NCBI GenBank assembly: GCA_016463765.1
Contig: JAEMQS010000012.1
Location: 1 to 64,000, forward strand
Origin: Solirubrobacteraceae bacterium
GTDB lineage: Bacteria; Actinomycetota; Thermoleophilia; Solirubrobacterales; Solirubrobacteraceae
DNA: 64,000 nucleotides
Reading direction: 5' to 3'
Each line of letters begins with the position of its first letter. Position 1 is the first letter of the stretch. The notes below the pieces were generated by a model. That model searched no databases. It was not told the origin of the DNA and was given only the letters and a program-made list of their open reading frames with translations. Shown one piece after another: positions 1 to 7,562 of this stretch. Position numbers and translations under genes: made by a program.

Positions 1-12
1 GGGAGCGCCCGG

Positions 13-18
13 TAGCGT
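13..18 (+). promoter_or_regulatory. putative -10 box of holA
   Basis: TAGCGT lies 8 nt upstream of the holA ATG, and no Shine-Dalgarno sequence is visible between them. The same TANNNT-plus-short-spacer layout precedes many other unit-heading genes in this window. This suggests a leaderless or nearly leaderless transcript. It is inferred from pattern only. Confidence 0.3.
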
Positions 19-26
19 GGCGGGCG

Positions 27-998
27 ATGGCCGACCTCAAGCCCGCGTACCTCTTTCACGGCGACGATCACGGCCGGGTGTCCGAGCGGCGCGCCGGGCT
101 GCGCACGCTGGCCGAGCGCGGCGGAGACGCCAGCGCTCTGGAGATCCTCGAGGGCGACGCCGCCACCCCCGATGCCGCGGCCGGCGCGCTCAACGCGATG
201 ACGTTCGCGATGAGCCGGCGCGTGATCATCGTCGACGGCGTCGAGCGGTGGAAGGACGCGGAGGTCGCGGACACCATCGTCCCCGCGCTGGCGTCGATGC
301 CGCCGGAGACGACGATCGCCTTCTTCGCGCGGGAAGAGGGGCGCTTCAAGGTCCCCGCCGGCCTCGCGAAGGCCGTCGAGGCCGCGGGCGGCGACGTGCG
401 TGCGCACAACAGCATGAAGGCGAAGGAGCTGCCGCGCTGGGCGTCGGGCGAGGCGCAGCGGATCGGGATCGAGCTCGACGGCGAGGCCGCGCAGGTGCTG
501 GTGCGTCTGGTCGGAGAGCGTCAGCAGCGCATCCTGCGCGAGCTGGAGAAGCTGGCGCTGGAGCACGGCGCGGGCGCGCGGCTGTCGGCCGACGACGTGC
601 AGGACGCGGTCGCGCAGGCCTCGGAGAAGCAGGTGTGGGGGCTGATCGACGCCCTGGTCGCTCGCGACGCGCGCCGCGCGACCGAGGCGTTCCTCCAGCT
701 GCGCGCGCAGGGCGAGTCCATGCCGCGCCTGGTGCCGCTGATGGCGCGCCGGGTCCGCGAGCTGCTCGGCATCTCCCTGCGGCTGGAGGCCGGCGAGGCG
801 CCGCAGGACATCAAGAAGACGTTCAAGGGCAGTCCGTGGGCGGCGGACAAGCGCCTGGCCGAGGCGCGCAAGGCCGACCCGCAGGCGCTGCGCCGCGCGA
901 TCGAGGCACTGGCGGACCTCGAGCTCGCCACCCGCGGCGGCAGCGAGCTGTCCGAGGACACGGTCGCGCTGCGCGCGATCGACACCATCGCCGCGTAG
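27..998 (+). CDS. holA: DNA polymerase III subunit delta
   Basis: The 323-residue product matches the usual length of HolA, the clamp-loader subunit that opens the beta sliding clamp during replication in the cytoplasm. The N-terminal part (about residues 1-130) has the expected AAA+-like sequence: AYLFHGDD at the start, then VIIVDGVERWK and TTIAFFAREEGRFK. A helical middle segment and a C-terminal collar-like region (about 215-323) follow. The ATG at 27 is chosen because the family motif starts a few residues later. Its position just upstream of rpsT is the classical arrangement, here interrupted by one extra gene. A strong hairpin follows the stop. Confidence 0.93.
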   Translation: MADLKPAYLFHGDDHGRVSERRAGLRTLAERGGDASALEILEGDAATPDAAAGALNAMTFAMSRRVIIVDGVERWKDAEVADTIVPALASMPPETTIAFFAREEGRFKVPAGLAKAVEAAGGDVRAHNSMKAKELPRWASGEAQRIGIELDGEAAQVLVRLVGERQQRILRELEKLALEHGAGARLSADDVQDAVAQASEKQVWGLIDALVARDARRATEAFLQLRAQGESMPRLVPLMARRVRELLGISLRLEAGEAPQDIKKTFKGSPWAADKRLAEARKADPQALRRAIEALADLELATRGGSELSEDTVALRAIDTIAA

Positions 999-1000
999 CG

Positions 1001-1043
1001 CTGTGTCGCTTTTGTCAGCCTCGGGCTGACGTTCGCGCCACAG
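1001..1043. repeat. palindromic repeat copy 1 / likely holA terminator
   Basis: Starting 2 nt after the holA stop, CTGTG (1001-1005) pairs with CACAG (1039-1043). CGC pairs with GCG inside that. GTCAGCC (1014-1020) and GGCTGAC (1024-1030) form the top stem around a TCG loop. The element resembles a second palindrome at 1074-1114. It may act as a terminator for holA, and the shared outer and inner motifs suggest a small repeat family. Confidence 0.55.
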
Positions 1044-1073
1044 CGGGCCGGAGGAGGGGGGCGAGTTTCGGGC

Positions 1074-1114
1074 TGTGGCGCCTATGTCAGTCAATGACTG
1101 ACAAACGCGCCACA
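1074..1114. repeat. palindromic repeat copy 2 spanning the next start codon
   Basis: TGTGGCGC (1074-1081) and GCGCCACA (1107-1114) form 8-bp outer arms. TGTCAGTCA (1085-1093) and TGACTGACA (1095-1103) form perfect 9-bp inner arms around a single central base at 1094. That base is the A of the proposed ATG of the following AbiEi-like gene. The motif order (TGTGGCGC, TGTCAG, CTGACA, GCGCCACA) parallels copy 1 at 1001-1043. As RNA, the hairpin would hide the start codon. Confidence 0.6.
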
Positions 1115-2005
1115 CCACCCATCGACCTCCTCATCGCTCGGCTGGCCAGTCGCCAGCACGGCGTCGTGAGCGCCCAACAGCTCGCCGAACTCGGCCTCTC
1201 GCGCGAGACGATCAGCCGCCTCGTGCGCATCGGCCGGCTCCACCGCCTCCACCGCGGCGTCTACGCCGTCGGCCATACCGCCCTGCGCTGGGAGGCCGCC
1301 TACGTGGCCGCGGTCATGGTCGCCGGCGAAGGCGCGGCGCTGAGCCACGCCAGCGCGGCTGCCTGGTGGGGGATCCGTCCGCGCCCGAGCGGGAACGTCC
1401 ACATCACGGTCCCCTCCACGAACGGCCGCAAGCGCCACCGGCATCTCACGATCCACCGTTCCCGGAACCTCCCGCCGCACGAGATCACGACCCGCGACGG
1501 GCTGATCGTCACCACCGTGGCGCGCACGCTGCTGGACTACACCAACACCGCGCCGCGCCACCTCGCTGACCGAGCGGTCGAGGTCGCGGTCAGTCGCCGA
1601 CTCGTGGGGGCGGAGGTCCATGACGTCATGCGCGCACACCCGAACGCTCCGGGAGGAGCGACGCTCAAGGCCCTCCTGCTCGAGCACGGCGACCACGGCA
1701 ACTGGCGCCAGTCCGACTTCGAGGCCTACATCGTCGACCTCTGCCGCAGCCACGGCATTCCACTCCCGCAGACGAACGTCCCGCTCCTCGGTGCGGTCGT
1801 CGACGCCTACTGGCCCGACCACCGCGTGGTCGCAGAGCCCGACGGCATGACGTGGCACGGCACCCGGGCCGCCGCGCGCAGGGACCGCAGGAACGACGGG
1901 AACCGCATGGCCAACGGCATCATCACCGTCCGGGTCACCGACGAGCAGGCACAACAAGACGGCCGCGCAGTGGCGGCCGCCATCAGGGGCGCGATGCGCC
2001 GCTGA
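1094..2005 (+). CDS. AbiEi-type / DUF559-like antitoxin-family protein
   Basis: The 303-residue protein starts with a winged-helix domain of the AbiEi antitoxin type (about residues 8-60: ARLASRQHGVVSAQQLAELGLS). A middle region of the same family follows (HLTIHRSRNLPPHEIT, VARTLLDY). The C-terminal part (about 215-300) looks like the DUF559/Vsr nuclease-like fold, with VDAYWPDHRVVAEPDG, WHG and a DRRND tail motif. Such proteins are numerous in Thermoleophilia and are usually annotated as type IV toxin-antitoxin AbiEi. No AbiEii nucleotidyltransferase lies beside it, so a toxin-antitoxin role is doubtful. The start codon sits at the centre of a perfect palindrome. The gene separates holA from rpsT and ends 9 bp from the convergent rpsT. 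Confidence 0.75.
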   Translation: MTDKRATPPIDLLIARLASRQHGVVSAQQLAELGLSRETISRLVRIGRLHRLHRGVYAVGHTALRWEAAYVAAVMVAGEGAALSHASAAAWWGIRPRPSGNVHITVPSTNGRKRHRHLTIHRSRNLPPHEITTRDGLIVTTVARTLLDYTNTAPRHLADRAVEVAVSRRLVGAEVHDVMRAHPNAPGGATLKALLLEHGDHGNWRQSDFEAYIVDLCRSHGIPLPQTNVPLLGAVVDAYWPDHRVVAEPDGMTWHGTRAAARRDRRNDGNRMANGIITVRVTDEQAQQDGRAVAAAIRGAMRR

Positions 2006-2014
2006 GAAGAAGAC

Positions 2015-2278
2015 CTACGACAGGGACTTGTGCAGCCGCGCGGCGCGGGACTTCTTGCGCGCACCGTTGTTGCGGTGCAGCGCGCCGCGCTTGACGGCCT
2101 TGTCGATCGTCGACACGAGCTCACGATGCTCGGTGGCGGCGGTGTCGGCGTCCTTCGCGGCCACAGCGGCCTCGAGGCGACGGAAGTAGGTCTTGATCGC
2201 GGACGTGTAGCGGCGGTTCTCGAGCCGCTCACGCTCGGAGCGCAGGATGCGCTTCTTCTGAGAATGGATATTCGCCAT
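2015..2278 (-). CDS. rpsT: 30S ribosomal protein S20
   Basis: The 87-residue basic protein begins MANIHSQKKRILRSERERLENR and ends RAARLHKSLS, as expected for bS20, which binds 16S rRNA early in small-subunit assembly. The length is typical. The ATG at 2278 gives the conserved family start. It is convergent with the AbiEi-like gene and divergent from murJ with only 29 bp between the two start codons. A TACTCT -10-like hexamer (2296-2291 on this strand) lies 12 nt upstream of the start. Confidence 0.97.
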   Translation of the reverse strand: MANIHSQKKRILRSERERLENRRYTSAIKTYFRRLEAAVAAKDADTAATEHRELVSTIDKAVKRGALHRNNGARKKSRAARLHKSLS

Positions 2279-2289
2279 GAGAGAAGGCG

Positions 2290-2296
2290 TAGAGTA
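2290..2296. promoter_or_regulatory. overlapping divergent -10 boxes of rpsT and murJ
   Basis: TAGAGT at 2290-2295 on the plus strand lies 12 nt before the murJ ATG. TACTCT at 2296-2291 on the minus strand lies 12 nt before the rpsT ATG. The two hexamers overlap by five bases and are mirror placed within a 29-bp gap. If both are used, transcription in the two directions must be mutually exclusive and both mRNAs nearly leaderless. Confidence 0.4.
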
Positions 2297-2307
2297 GCGC
2301 GCCGCCG

Positions 2308-3909
2308 ATGGCCGACCGTTCCCGACCACCACGCGCTGGCCAGGGCCGGATCGCCCGGAACACCGCAATCTTCAGCATCGCGACAGGTCTGTCGCGCTTT
2401 GCGGGGATGGGCCGCGAGGTCGTCGCGTCCAGCTATTTCGGCACATCCGGCGCCTTCAGTGCGTTCACGATCGCCTTCCAGGTCCCCACGCTGGTGCGCA
2501 ACCTGTTCGCCGACAGCGCGCTCTCCGCGGCGTTTGTCCCCGTCTTCACCGAGCTGCTGGAGAAGGACAAACGCAAGGACGCGTTCATGCTCGCCACGAC
2601 ATTTCTGGCGATCATCATCGGCGCGCTCGGCCTGCTGTCCGTCGGGTTCTTCTTCGCGGCGCCGTACGTCATGCCGCTCTTCACCGGCAAGGAGTTCACC
2701 GAGGAGCTCGACCAGCTGACGATCGGCCTGAGCCAGCTGCTGTTCCCGATCGTCCTGCTGCTGGGCGTCAACGGGCTGCTGGTCGGGATCCTCATGGCGT
2801 ACGACCACTTCACGATCCCGGCGATCAGCCCGCTGGTGTGGAACCTCGTGATCATCGCGACGCTGGTGATCACCGTCCCGATGTTCGAGGGCGACGATCA
2901 GCTCTACGCCTACGCGCTCGGGATCCTGCTGGGCACCGCGGTGCAGCTGGCCATGGCGATACCGATCCTGCGCCGGCTGGACTTCCAGTGGGCCAAGCAG
3001 ATCAGCGTCCGCGATCCACGGGTCATCCGGGTGCTCATCCTCATGCTGCCTGTGACCCTCGGGCTGGGCCTCATCAACTTCAACCAGCTCATCAGCTCGC
3101 TGCTGGCGTCCGAGGTCAGCGAGGAGGCGCCGCGGGCGATCGACGCCGCGTTCCGCATCTACATGCTGCCCCAGGGCATGTTCAGCGTGGCGATCGCGAC
3201 GGTGCTGTTCCCGACGCTCAGCCGGCTGGCCGCCCGCCGCGACTACGACGACCTGCGGGGACTCATGGGGACCGGGATGCGGCAGATCATCCTGCTGCTC
3301 GTGCCGTCGGCGGTCGCGGTCCTCGTGCTCGCCGAGCCGATCACCCGCCTGGTCTACGAGCGCGGCGAGTTCGACGCCGACTCGACGGAGCTCGTCTCCC
3401 AGGCGCTGTTCTGGTTCCAGTTCAGCCTGCCGTTCGCCGGGGTCAACCTGCTGCTGACCCGGACGTTCTTCAGCCTGCAGAAGCCGTGGACGCCGACCGT
3501 GCTCGCGGTCGGGACGCTCACGATCAACGTCGTGCTCGCCCTGCTCCTCTACGAGCCCTATGGGGTCCCCGGCATCGTGGTCGCGACGGCCGCGGCGAGC
3601 GCCGCGATGTCCGTTGCGCAGAGCTGGGCGCTGCGCGGGCAGCTCGGCGGGCGCCTGGAGGGCGGGCAGACGCTGGCGGCAACGCTGAAGATCCTCGTGG
3701 CCTCCGCCGCCCTCGGCGCGGCGAGCTACGGCGTGTGGTGGGCGTTGGACGACCTGCTCGGGGCGTCGCTGCCGGCTCAGCTGCTCAGCGTCGGGCTCGG
3801 TCTCGCGGCGGGCGCGGCCGTCTACATCATCCTGGTCCGCGTCTTGCAGATTCCTGAGGCGCAGACCATAGAAAAGGCGCTCAGAGCGAGGATAAGTCGC
3901 TCAACTTGA
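2308..3909 (+). CDS. murJ: lipid II flippase MurJ (MVN/MviN family)
   Basis: This 533-residue polytopic membrane protein matches the MurJ family of the MOP superfamily, which flips the peptidoglycan precursor lipid II to the outer face of the cytoplasmic membrane. Diagnostic stretches are ARNTAIFSIATGLSRFAGMGREVV near the N-terminus, FADSALSAAFVPVFTELL, and RAIDAAFRIYMLPQGMFSVAIATVLFPTLSR in the middle. About 14 hydrophobic segments are visible. The start at 2308 places the conserved RNTAIFSIATGLSR about 16 residues in. It is the first gene of a rightward unit and is followed by a diguanylate cyclase gene 57 bp downstream. Confidence 0.93.
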   Translation: MADRSRPPRAGQGRIARNTAIFSIATGLSRFAGMGREVVASSYFGTSGAFSAFTIAFQVPTLVRNLFADSALSAAFVPVFTELLEKDKRKDAFMLATTFLAIIIGALGLLSVGFFFAAPYVMPLFTGKEFTEELDQLTIGLSQLLFPIVLLLGVNGLLVGILMAYDHFTIPAISPLVWNLVIIATLVITVPMFEGDDQLYAYALGILLGTAVQLAMAIPILRRLDFQWAKQISVRDPRVIRVLILMLPVTLGLGLINFNQLISSLLASEVSEEAPRAIDAAFRIYMLPQGMFSVAIATVLFPTLSRLAARRDYDDLRGLMGTGMRQIILLLVPSAVAVLVLAEPITRLVYERGEFDADSTELVSQALFWFQFSLPFAGVNLLLTRTFFSLQKPWTPTVLAVGTLTINVVLALLLYEPYGVPGIVVATAAASAAMSVAQSWALRGQLGGRLEGGQTLAATLKILVASAALGAASYGVWWALDDLLGASLPAQLLSVGLGLAAGAAVYIILVRVLQIPEAQTIEKALRARISRST

Positions 3910-3950
3910 GACTTCTGGACGAATGATTGATCCGGGTTTGGGGACCTCGG

Positions 3951-3963
3951 CCCGATAGTCGGG
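3951..3963. promoter_or_regulatory. small inverted repeat at the cyclase gene start
   Basis: CCCGA-TAG-TCGGG is a perfect 5-bp-arm inverted repeat ending 3 nt before the ATG at 3967, and it contains a GATAGT -10-like hexamer. It could be an operator covering a leaderless promoter, or a chance GC-rich hairpin. Confidence 0.25.
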
Positions 3964-3966
3964 GCA

Positions 3967-5343
3967 ATGCCGACCCCCATCAGCGATCGCCTCACCGCCG
4001 CCCCCGACGTGTCCGCCGCCTGCTGGGCCGTCGTCGACCACCTTGCGGAGGTCCCAGGCGCGCTGCCCAGCGTGTACCTCGAGCGCGGGGGCCGGCTGCG
4101 GTGCCAGGCGGTGCGCGGGTACCTCGAGATCCTCGACGGCCTGCCGCCGACCGCCGGCATCATCGGCCGCACCTTCCGCACCGGCGAACCGACCGTCGAG
4201 CACGATGTCACCCGGTCCCCGGACTTCGTCGAGATCATCGGTGACGTGGTCGCCGAGGCGTGCTTCCCGATCCACTGCAAGGGCGCCCTGGTCGGCGTCG
4301 TCAACGTGGAATCCACGGTGCCGCTGCACGACGCCGCCGTCGCCCGCGTGCACGACACCGCCGCGCTGCTCGGTCAACGACTTGAAGCGCTCGGAGGTCC
4401 GCCGACAGAGTCACCGAGCCAGCGGCTCGTGCGCCACGCCGCCCGGCTCACCGGCCTGACGAAGGTCGACGAGATGGAGCGCGAGGTCCTCGACGCCGCG
4501 CTGGACATCAGCCGCATGGGCTCGGCGATGCTGCTGCGCCTGGACGAGAACGGCGCCGTCGGCGCCCGCCGGGCACTGGGCCCGCTGGCGGTGGAGCTCG
4601 AGTCGCTGCCCGGCCGCACGCTGCGGCGGCTGGCCCACAGCGTCCAGGAGGGCGCGTCGCGCTACACGATCTCCCCGGGTGACCGCGACCGTCCCGTCGT
4701 CCAGCTCCCCGGAACGAAGATCCGCACGCTCCTGGCCCTCCCGGTCATCGCCGAGGGCGCCGCGCGCGAGGTGCTGCTGCTGGCCGACCGCCGCGCGAAG
4801 GCGGTCACGACCGACGAGATCGAACTGCTGGAGATGCTGTGCGCGCAGGCGGGCAGCGCGCTGCGCGTCGCGGGCCTCGTGCGCGAGCTCCGCACGCAGG
4901 CGGCGACCGACCCGCTCACCGGGCTCGGCCACCACCGCACGTTCCACACGAAGCTGCGTCGCCTGCGCGGCAAGCGGATCGCCGTCCTGCTGCTCGATCT
5001 CGACGGCTTCAAGCAGATCAACGACACGTTCGGCCACCAGGCCGGCGACCGGCTGCTGCGCGAGGTGGCCGCGACGCTGTCGGCGGCGCTGCGTCGCGGC
5101 GACGAGTTGTTCCGCATCGGCGGTGACGAGTTCGGCGCGCTCCTGCGGGTGCAGGATCAGACGGAGGCGATGGAGGCCGCAGAGCGCCTCGTGGCCGCGG
5201 CTGCGACGATCGGTGACGTGACCGTGTCGATCGGTGTGGCGATGTGCGAGGAGGACGAGCCCGTGGAGAGCGTGCTCGGGCGTGCTGATCGTGCGCTCTA
5301 CGACGTCAAGCAGACCGGCCGCAACGCGGCGGCACTCGCCTGA
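3967..5343 (+). CDS. GAF-GAF-GGDEF diguanylate cyclase
   Basis: The 458-residue soluble protein has two GAF-like sensory domains (roughly residues 10-130 and 150-300) and a C-terminal GGDEF domain (about 310-455). The intact active-site motif GGDEF is at residues 385-389, and ATDPLTGLGHHR marks the domain start. RRGD at 376-379 sits five residues before GGDEF, which is the canonical RxxD inhibitory I-site, so product feedback by c-di-GMP is expected. It should make c-di-GMP from two GTP. The ligand of the GAF domains cannot be told. No EAL or HD-GYP partner is in the window. Given the many glycan genes here, a link to surface-polysaccharide control is possible but unproven. Confidence 0.88.
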   Translation: MPTPISDRLTAAPDVSAACWAVVDHLAEVPGALPSVYLERGGRLRCQAVRGYLEILDGLPPTAGIIGRTFRTGEPTVEHDVTRSPDFVEIIGDVVAEACFPIHCKGALVGVVNVESTVPLHDAAVARVHDTAALLGQRLEALGGPPTESPSQRLVRHAARLTGLTKVDEMEREVLDAALDISRMGSAMLLRLDENGAVGARRALGPLAVELESLPGRTLRRLAHSVQEGASRYTISPGDRDRPVVQLPGTKIRTLLALPVIAEGAAREVLLLADRRAKAVTTDEIELLEMLCAQAGSALRVAGLVRELRTQAATDPLTGLGHHRTFHTKLRRLRGKRIAVLLLDLDGFKQINDTFGHQAGDRLLREVAATLSAALRRGDELFRIGGDEFGALLRVQDQTEAMEAAERLVAAAATIGDVTVSIGVAMCEEDEPVESVLGRADRALYDVKQTGRNAAALA

Positions 5344-5357
5344 GCTCGACGCTGGAA

Positions 5358-5750
5358 TTGGAGGAGCTTGTCGCCGCGGCCCCAGAGGTCGTGTGGGCGG
5401 CGCTCGCCGATGACCGCCAGCGCGCGGTGTGGTGGTCGTACCTCGAACTCGACCCGCACCCGGGCGGCGCGCTGCTCGAGCGCTGGACCGACGGCGACGG
5501 CCGCCGCCACGCCACGCGCGGCGCCGTCGTGGAGGCCGACGCGCCCCGGCGGCTGCGGGCCACCTGGCGCGACGACGGGTGGCCGGCCGAGACCGAGGTC
5601 ACGATCGGCCTCACCGAGGAACGCGGCGGCACCTGGATCAGGGTCACGCACAGCGGGTGGGACAAGCTGCCCGACGGCGACGCGCTGCTCGCGACCCACC
5701 GTGACGGCTGGCGCGCGCACCTGGCGCGCTGGGCCACGCACGTCGCCTGA
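5358..5750 (+). CDS. SRPBCC (START/AHSA1-like) domain protein
   Basis: A 130-residue protein with the SRPBCC fold signature: AAPEVVWAALADD near the start, VVEADAPRRLRATWRDD in the middle, and a C-terminal helix ending in DGWRAHLARWATHV. Members of this family bind small hydrophobic ligands or act as AHSA1-type activators; the ligand here is unknown. No ATG is available, so the TTG at 5358 is used, 14 bp after the cyclase stop, making co-transcription with it likely. The stop codon directly abuts that of the convergent HAD gene (TGA then TCA). Confidence 0.7.
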   Translation: MEELVAAAPEVVWAALADDRQRAVWWSYLELDPHPGGALLERWTDGDGRRHATRGAVVEADAPRRLRATWRDDGWPAETEVTIGLTEERGGTWIRVTHSGWDKLPDGDALLATHRDGWRAHLARWATHVA

Positions 5751-6533
5751 TCAGCCGTCGAGCAGCGCCGGGAGGTCGGCGATCGAGTCGATCGTCGCGG
5801 TCGGCACCACGCCCGAACGCGCTGCCGCGCCCTCGCGGAACTTGCCGGTCCGGACGAGCACCCCGTGGATGCCGGCGGCCTGGGCGCCGCCGACGTCGGC
5901 CTCGATGTCGTCGCCGACCATGACCGCGTGGGCGGAATCCCCGTGCGCGTCGGCCAGCGCGGCGGCGAAGAACGCCGGCTCGGGCTTGCCGACCACCGTC
6001 GCCTCCATGCCGGTCGCGTATTCCAGCGCGGCCACGTAGGCGCCGACGTCCATCGCCAGCCCGTCACTGCGCCGCCAGAAGCGGTTGCGCTGCAGCGCGA
6101 CGAGTTCGGCGCCGGCCTCCATCGCCCGGAACGCGTTGTTCAGCGCGTGGTAGGTGAAGCCCTCGCCGAGGTCGCCGAGGATGATCGCGTCGGGCTGCTC
6201 ACCGGCGGGCGCCTCCGCGAGCCCGGCGAGGTCCTCGCGCAGCGCGGGGGCGACGAGGAACCGCACGCGCCGGTGACCGCGCGCCCCGCAGTGGCGCACG
6301 GCGAGCGCGGCGGGTGTGAGGACGCTGTCGGCCGGAAGGGTGAACCCGAGGCGCGCGAGGCGGGCGGCGACCTGCGCCCGCGACCGTGACGTGGTGTTCG
6401 TCACGAACCGCAGCTGCAGCCCGCGGCCGCGGAGCTCCTCGACGGCCTCCAGAGCGCCGGGGATCGGGTCCTCGTCGACGTAGAGGACGCCGTCGAGATC
6501 GAGCAGGACGGTGGTGATGCCGGTGAGCGCCAT
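5751..6533 (-). CDS. HAD-superfamily (class IIA) phosphatase
   Basis: The 260-residue protein carries the HAD motifs in order: TTVLLDLDGVLYVDEDPIPGA (motif I with the DxD nucleophile pair) near the N-terminus, FVTNTTSRS (motif II), GKPEPAFF (motif III Lys) and VMVGDDIEADVGGAQAAG (motif IV). The layout matches the HAD-IIA group related to NagD, phosphoglycolate phosphatases and LHPP. The substrate is not deducible. The ATG at 6533 gives a start shortly before motif I. It lies 31 bp downstream of a same-strand glycosyltransferase gene and is probably co-transcribed with it. Confidence 0.85.
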   Translation of the reverse strand: MALTGITTVLLDLDGVLYVDEDPIPGALEAVEELRGRGLQLRFVTNTTSRSRAQVAARLARLGFTLPADSVLTPAALAVRHCGARGHRRVRFLVAPALREDLAGLAEAPAGEQPDAIILGDLGEGFTYHALNNAFRAMEAGAELVALQRNRFWRRSDGLAMDVGAYVAALEYATGMEATVVGKPEPAFFAAALADAHGDSAHAVMVGDDIEADVGGAQAAGIHGVLVRTGKFREGAAARSGVVPTATIDSIADLPALLDG

Positions 6534-6564
6534 GGGTGCATGGTGCGCGTCACGGCGGTCGGGC

Positions 6565-7530
6565 TCAATCGACAGGTGGTCCGAAGATCGCCGCTTCCGG
6601 CCGAGCCCAGGCGGGGGCCTGGGGACAGGCGGCGCTGGGACCCGAGCCGGCGGCGCCCGAGGCCAGCGCCAGCTGCCGTACGCCCTCGCGAAGAAACCTG
6701 CGGGTGGGGTGGCGGGCGCTGAGGCGGGCGTACCCGGTGGCGGCACGAAGGTGGTGGCGGGCACGTGCTTCGCCTTCCAGGATCCATTCCTGGGCCAGGG
6801 TGGTGTCGAGCCGCCGCCCGTACCGCGCTTCGACCAGCGCCGCGAACTGGCCGAGCTCGTCGGCGGCGGTGACTGCGCCGGCGCTCTGCATGCTCGCCGG
6901 GTGGCGGACATACGCGACCCCGACGGCGTCTGCACGCGCGGGGCGGGCACGGTGGGCCAGTCGCAACCAGAGGTCCCAGTCGGCGAAGTGCTGGAGCGCG
7001 GCGTCGAACGGTCCAACCGCCCGCAGGAGGTCCCGATCGACGAGCACGTTCGACGCCCCGGCGGGGATGGGGTTGAACGAGAAGAGCTGGTCGACCACCT
7101 CGGCCGGCTCCGGCGCCCAGTGCGTTTCCAGCACGTCACCGTCGGGGGTGACGAGGAGGGCGTCGGAGTACACCCACTGAGCGCCTGTCCGGTCGGCGGC
7201 AGCAAGCTGTTCGGCGAGCTTGCGGGGCGCCCAGCGGTCATCGTCGTCGAGCAGTGCGATCCAAGGCGTACGCGCCGCGGCTATGCCCGCGTTGCGCGCC
7301 TCCGCGACGCCGCGCCGGCGGTCATGGCGAATCAGCGCGATGCCGGCTTGCGCGGCGACATCACGGACGGTGGTGGGGTCGTCCGATGCGTCATCCACAG
7401 CGATGACGTCGACATCCACGCCCTGCTGATTGCGCGCGGCGTCGACGGCGGCGCGAAGGAGCGCTGGGCGGTTGCGCGTCGGGATGACGACGGTGACCGA
7501 TCGGTGAGCGGGGGTACGACCGGTGTGCAT
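6565..7530 (-). CDS. family 2 glycosyltransferase
   Basis: The 321-residue protein has the GT-A fold of family GT2: VTVVIPTRNRPALLRAAVDAA at the N-terminus, VIAVDDASDDPT, and the metal-binding acidic stretch LLDDDDRWAP. HFADWDLWLRL follows, a motif shared with the GT2 proteins encoded at 7563 and 46184. It should transfer a sugar from a nucleotide-sugar donor to a growing surface glycan; donor and acceptor are unknown. The proline/alanine-rich C-terminus looks disordered. It is divergent from the next GT2 gene, with a 32-bp gap between start codons. Confidence 0.85.
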   Translation of the reverse strand: MHTGRTPAHRSVTVVIPTRNRPALLRAAVDAARNQQGVDVDVIAVDDASDDPTTVRDVAAQAGIALIRHDRRRGVAEARNAGIAAARTPWIALLDDDDRWAPRKLAEQLAAADRTGAQWVYSDALLVTPDGDVLETHWAPEPAEVVDQLFSFNPIPAGASNVLVDRDLLRAVGPFDAALQHFADWDLWLRLAHRARPARADAVGVAYVRHPASMQSAGAVTAADELGQFAALVEARYGRRLDTTLAQEWILEGEARARHHLRAATGYARLSARHPTRRFLREGVRQLALASGAAGSGPSAACPQAPAWARPEAAIFGPPVD

Positions 7531-7562
7531 CTTCCGTCGAAGCCAACACTAGGCTGCGACGG

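Noticed and set aside
2279-2368. Longer rpsT reading extended upstream to 2368
   Set aside because: bS20 starts MANIHSQKKR; the extension would overlap murJ and has no support.
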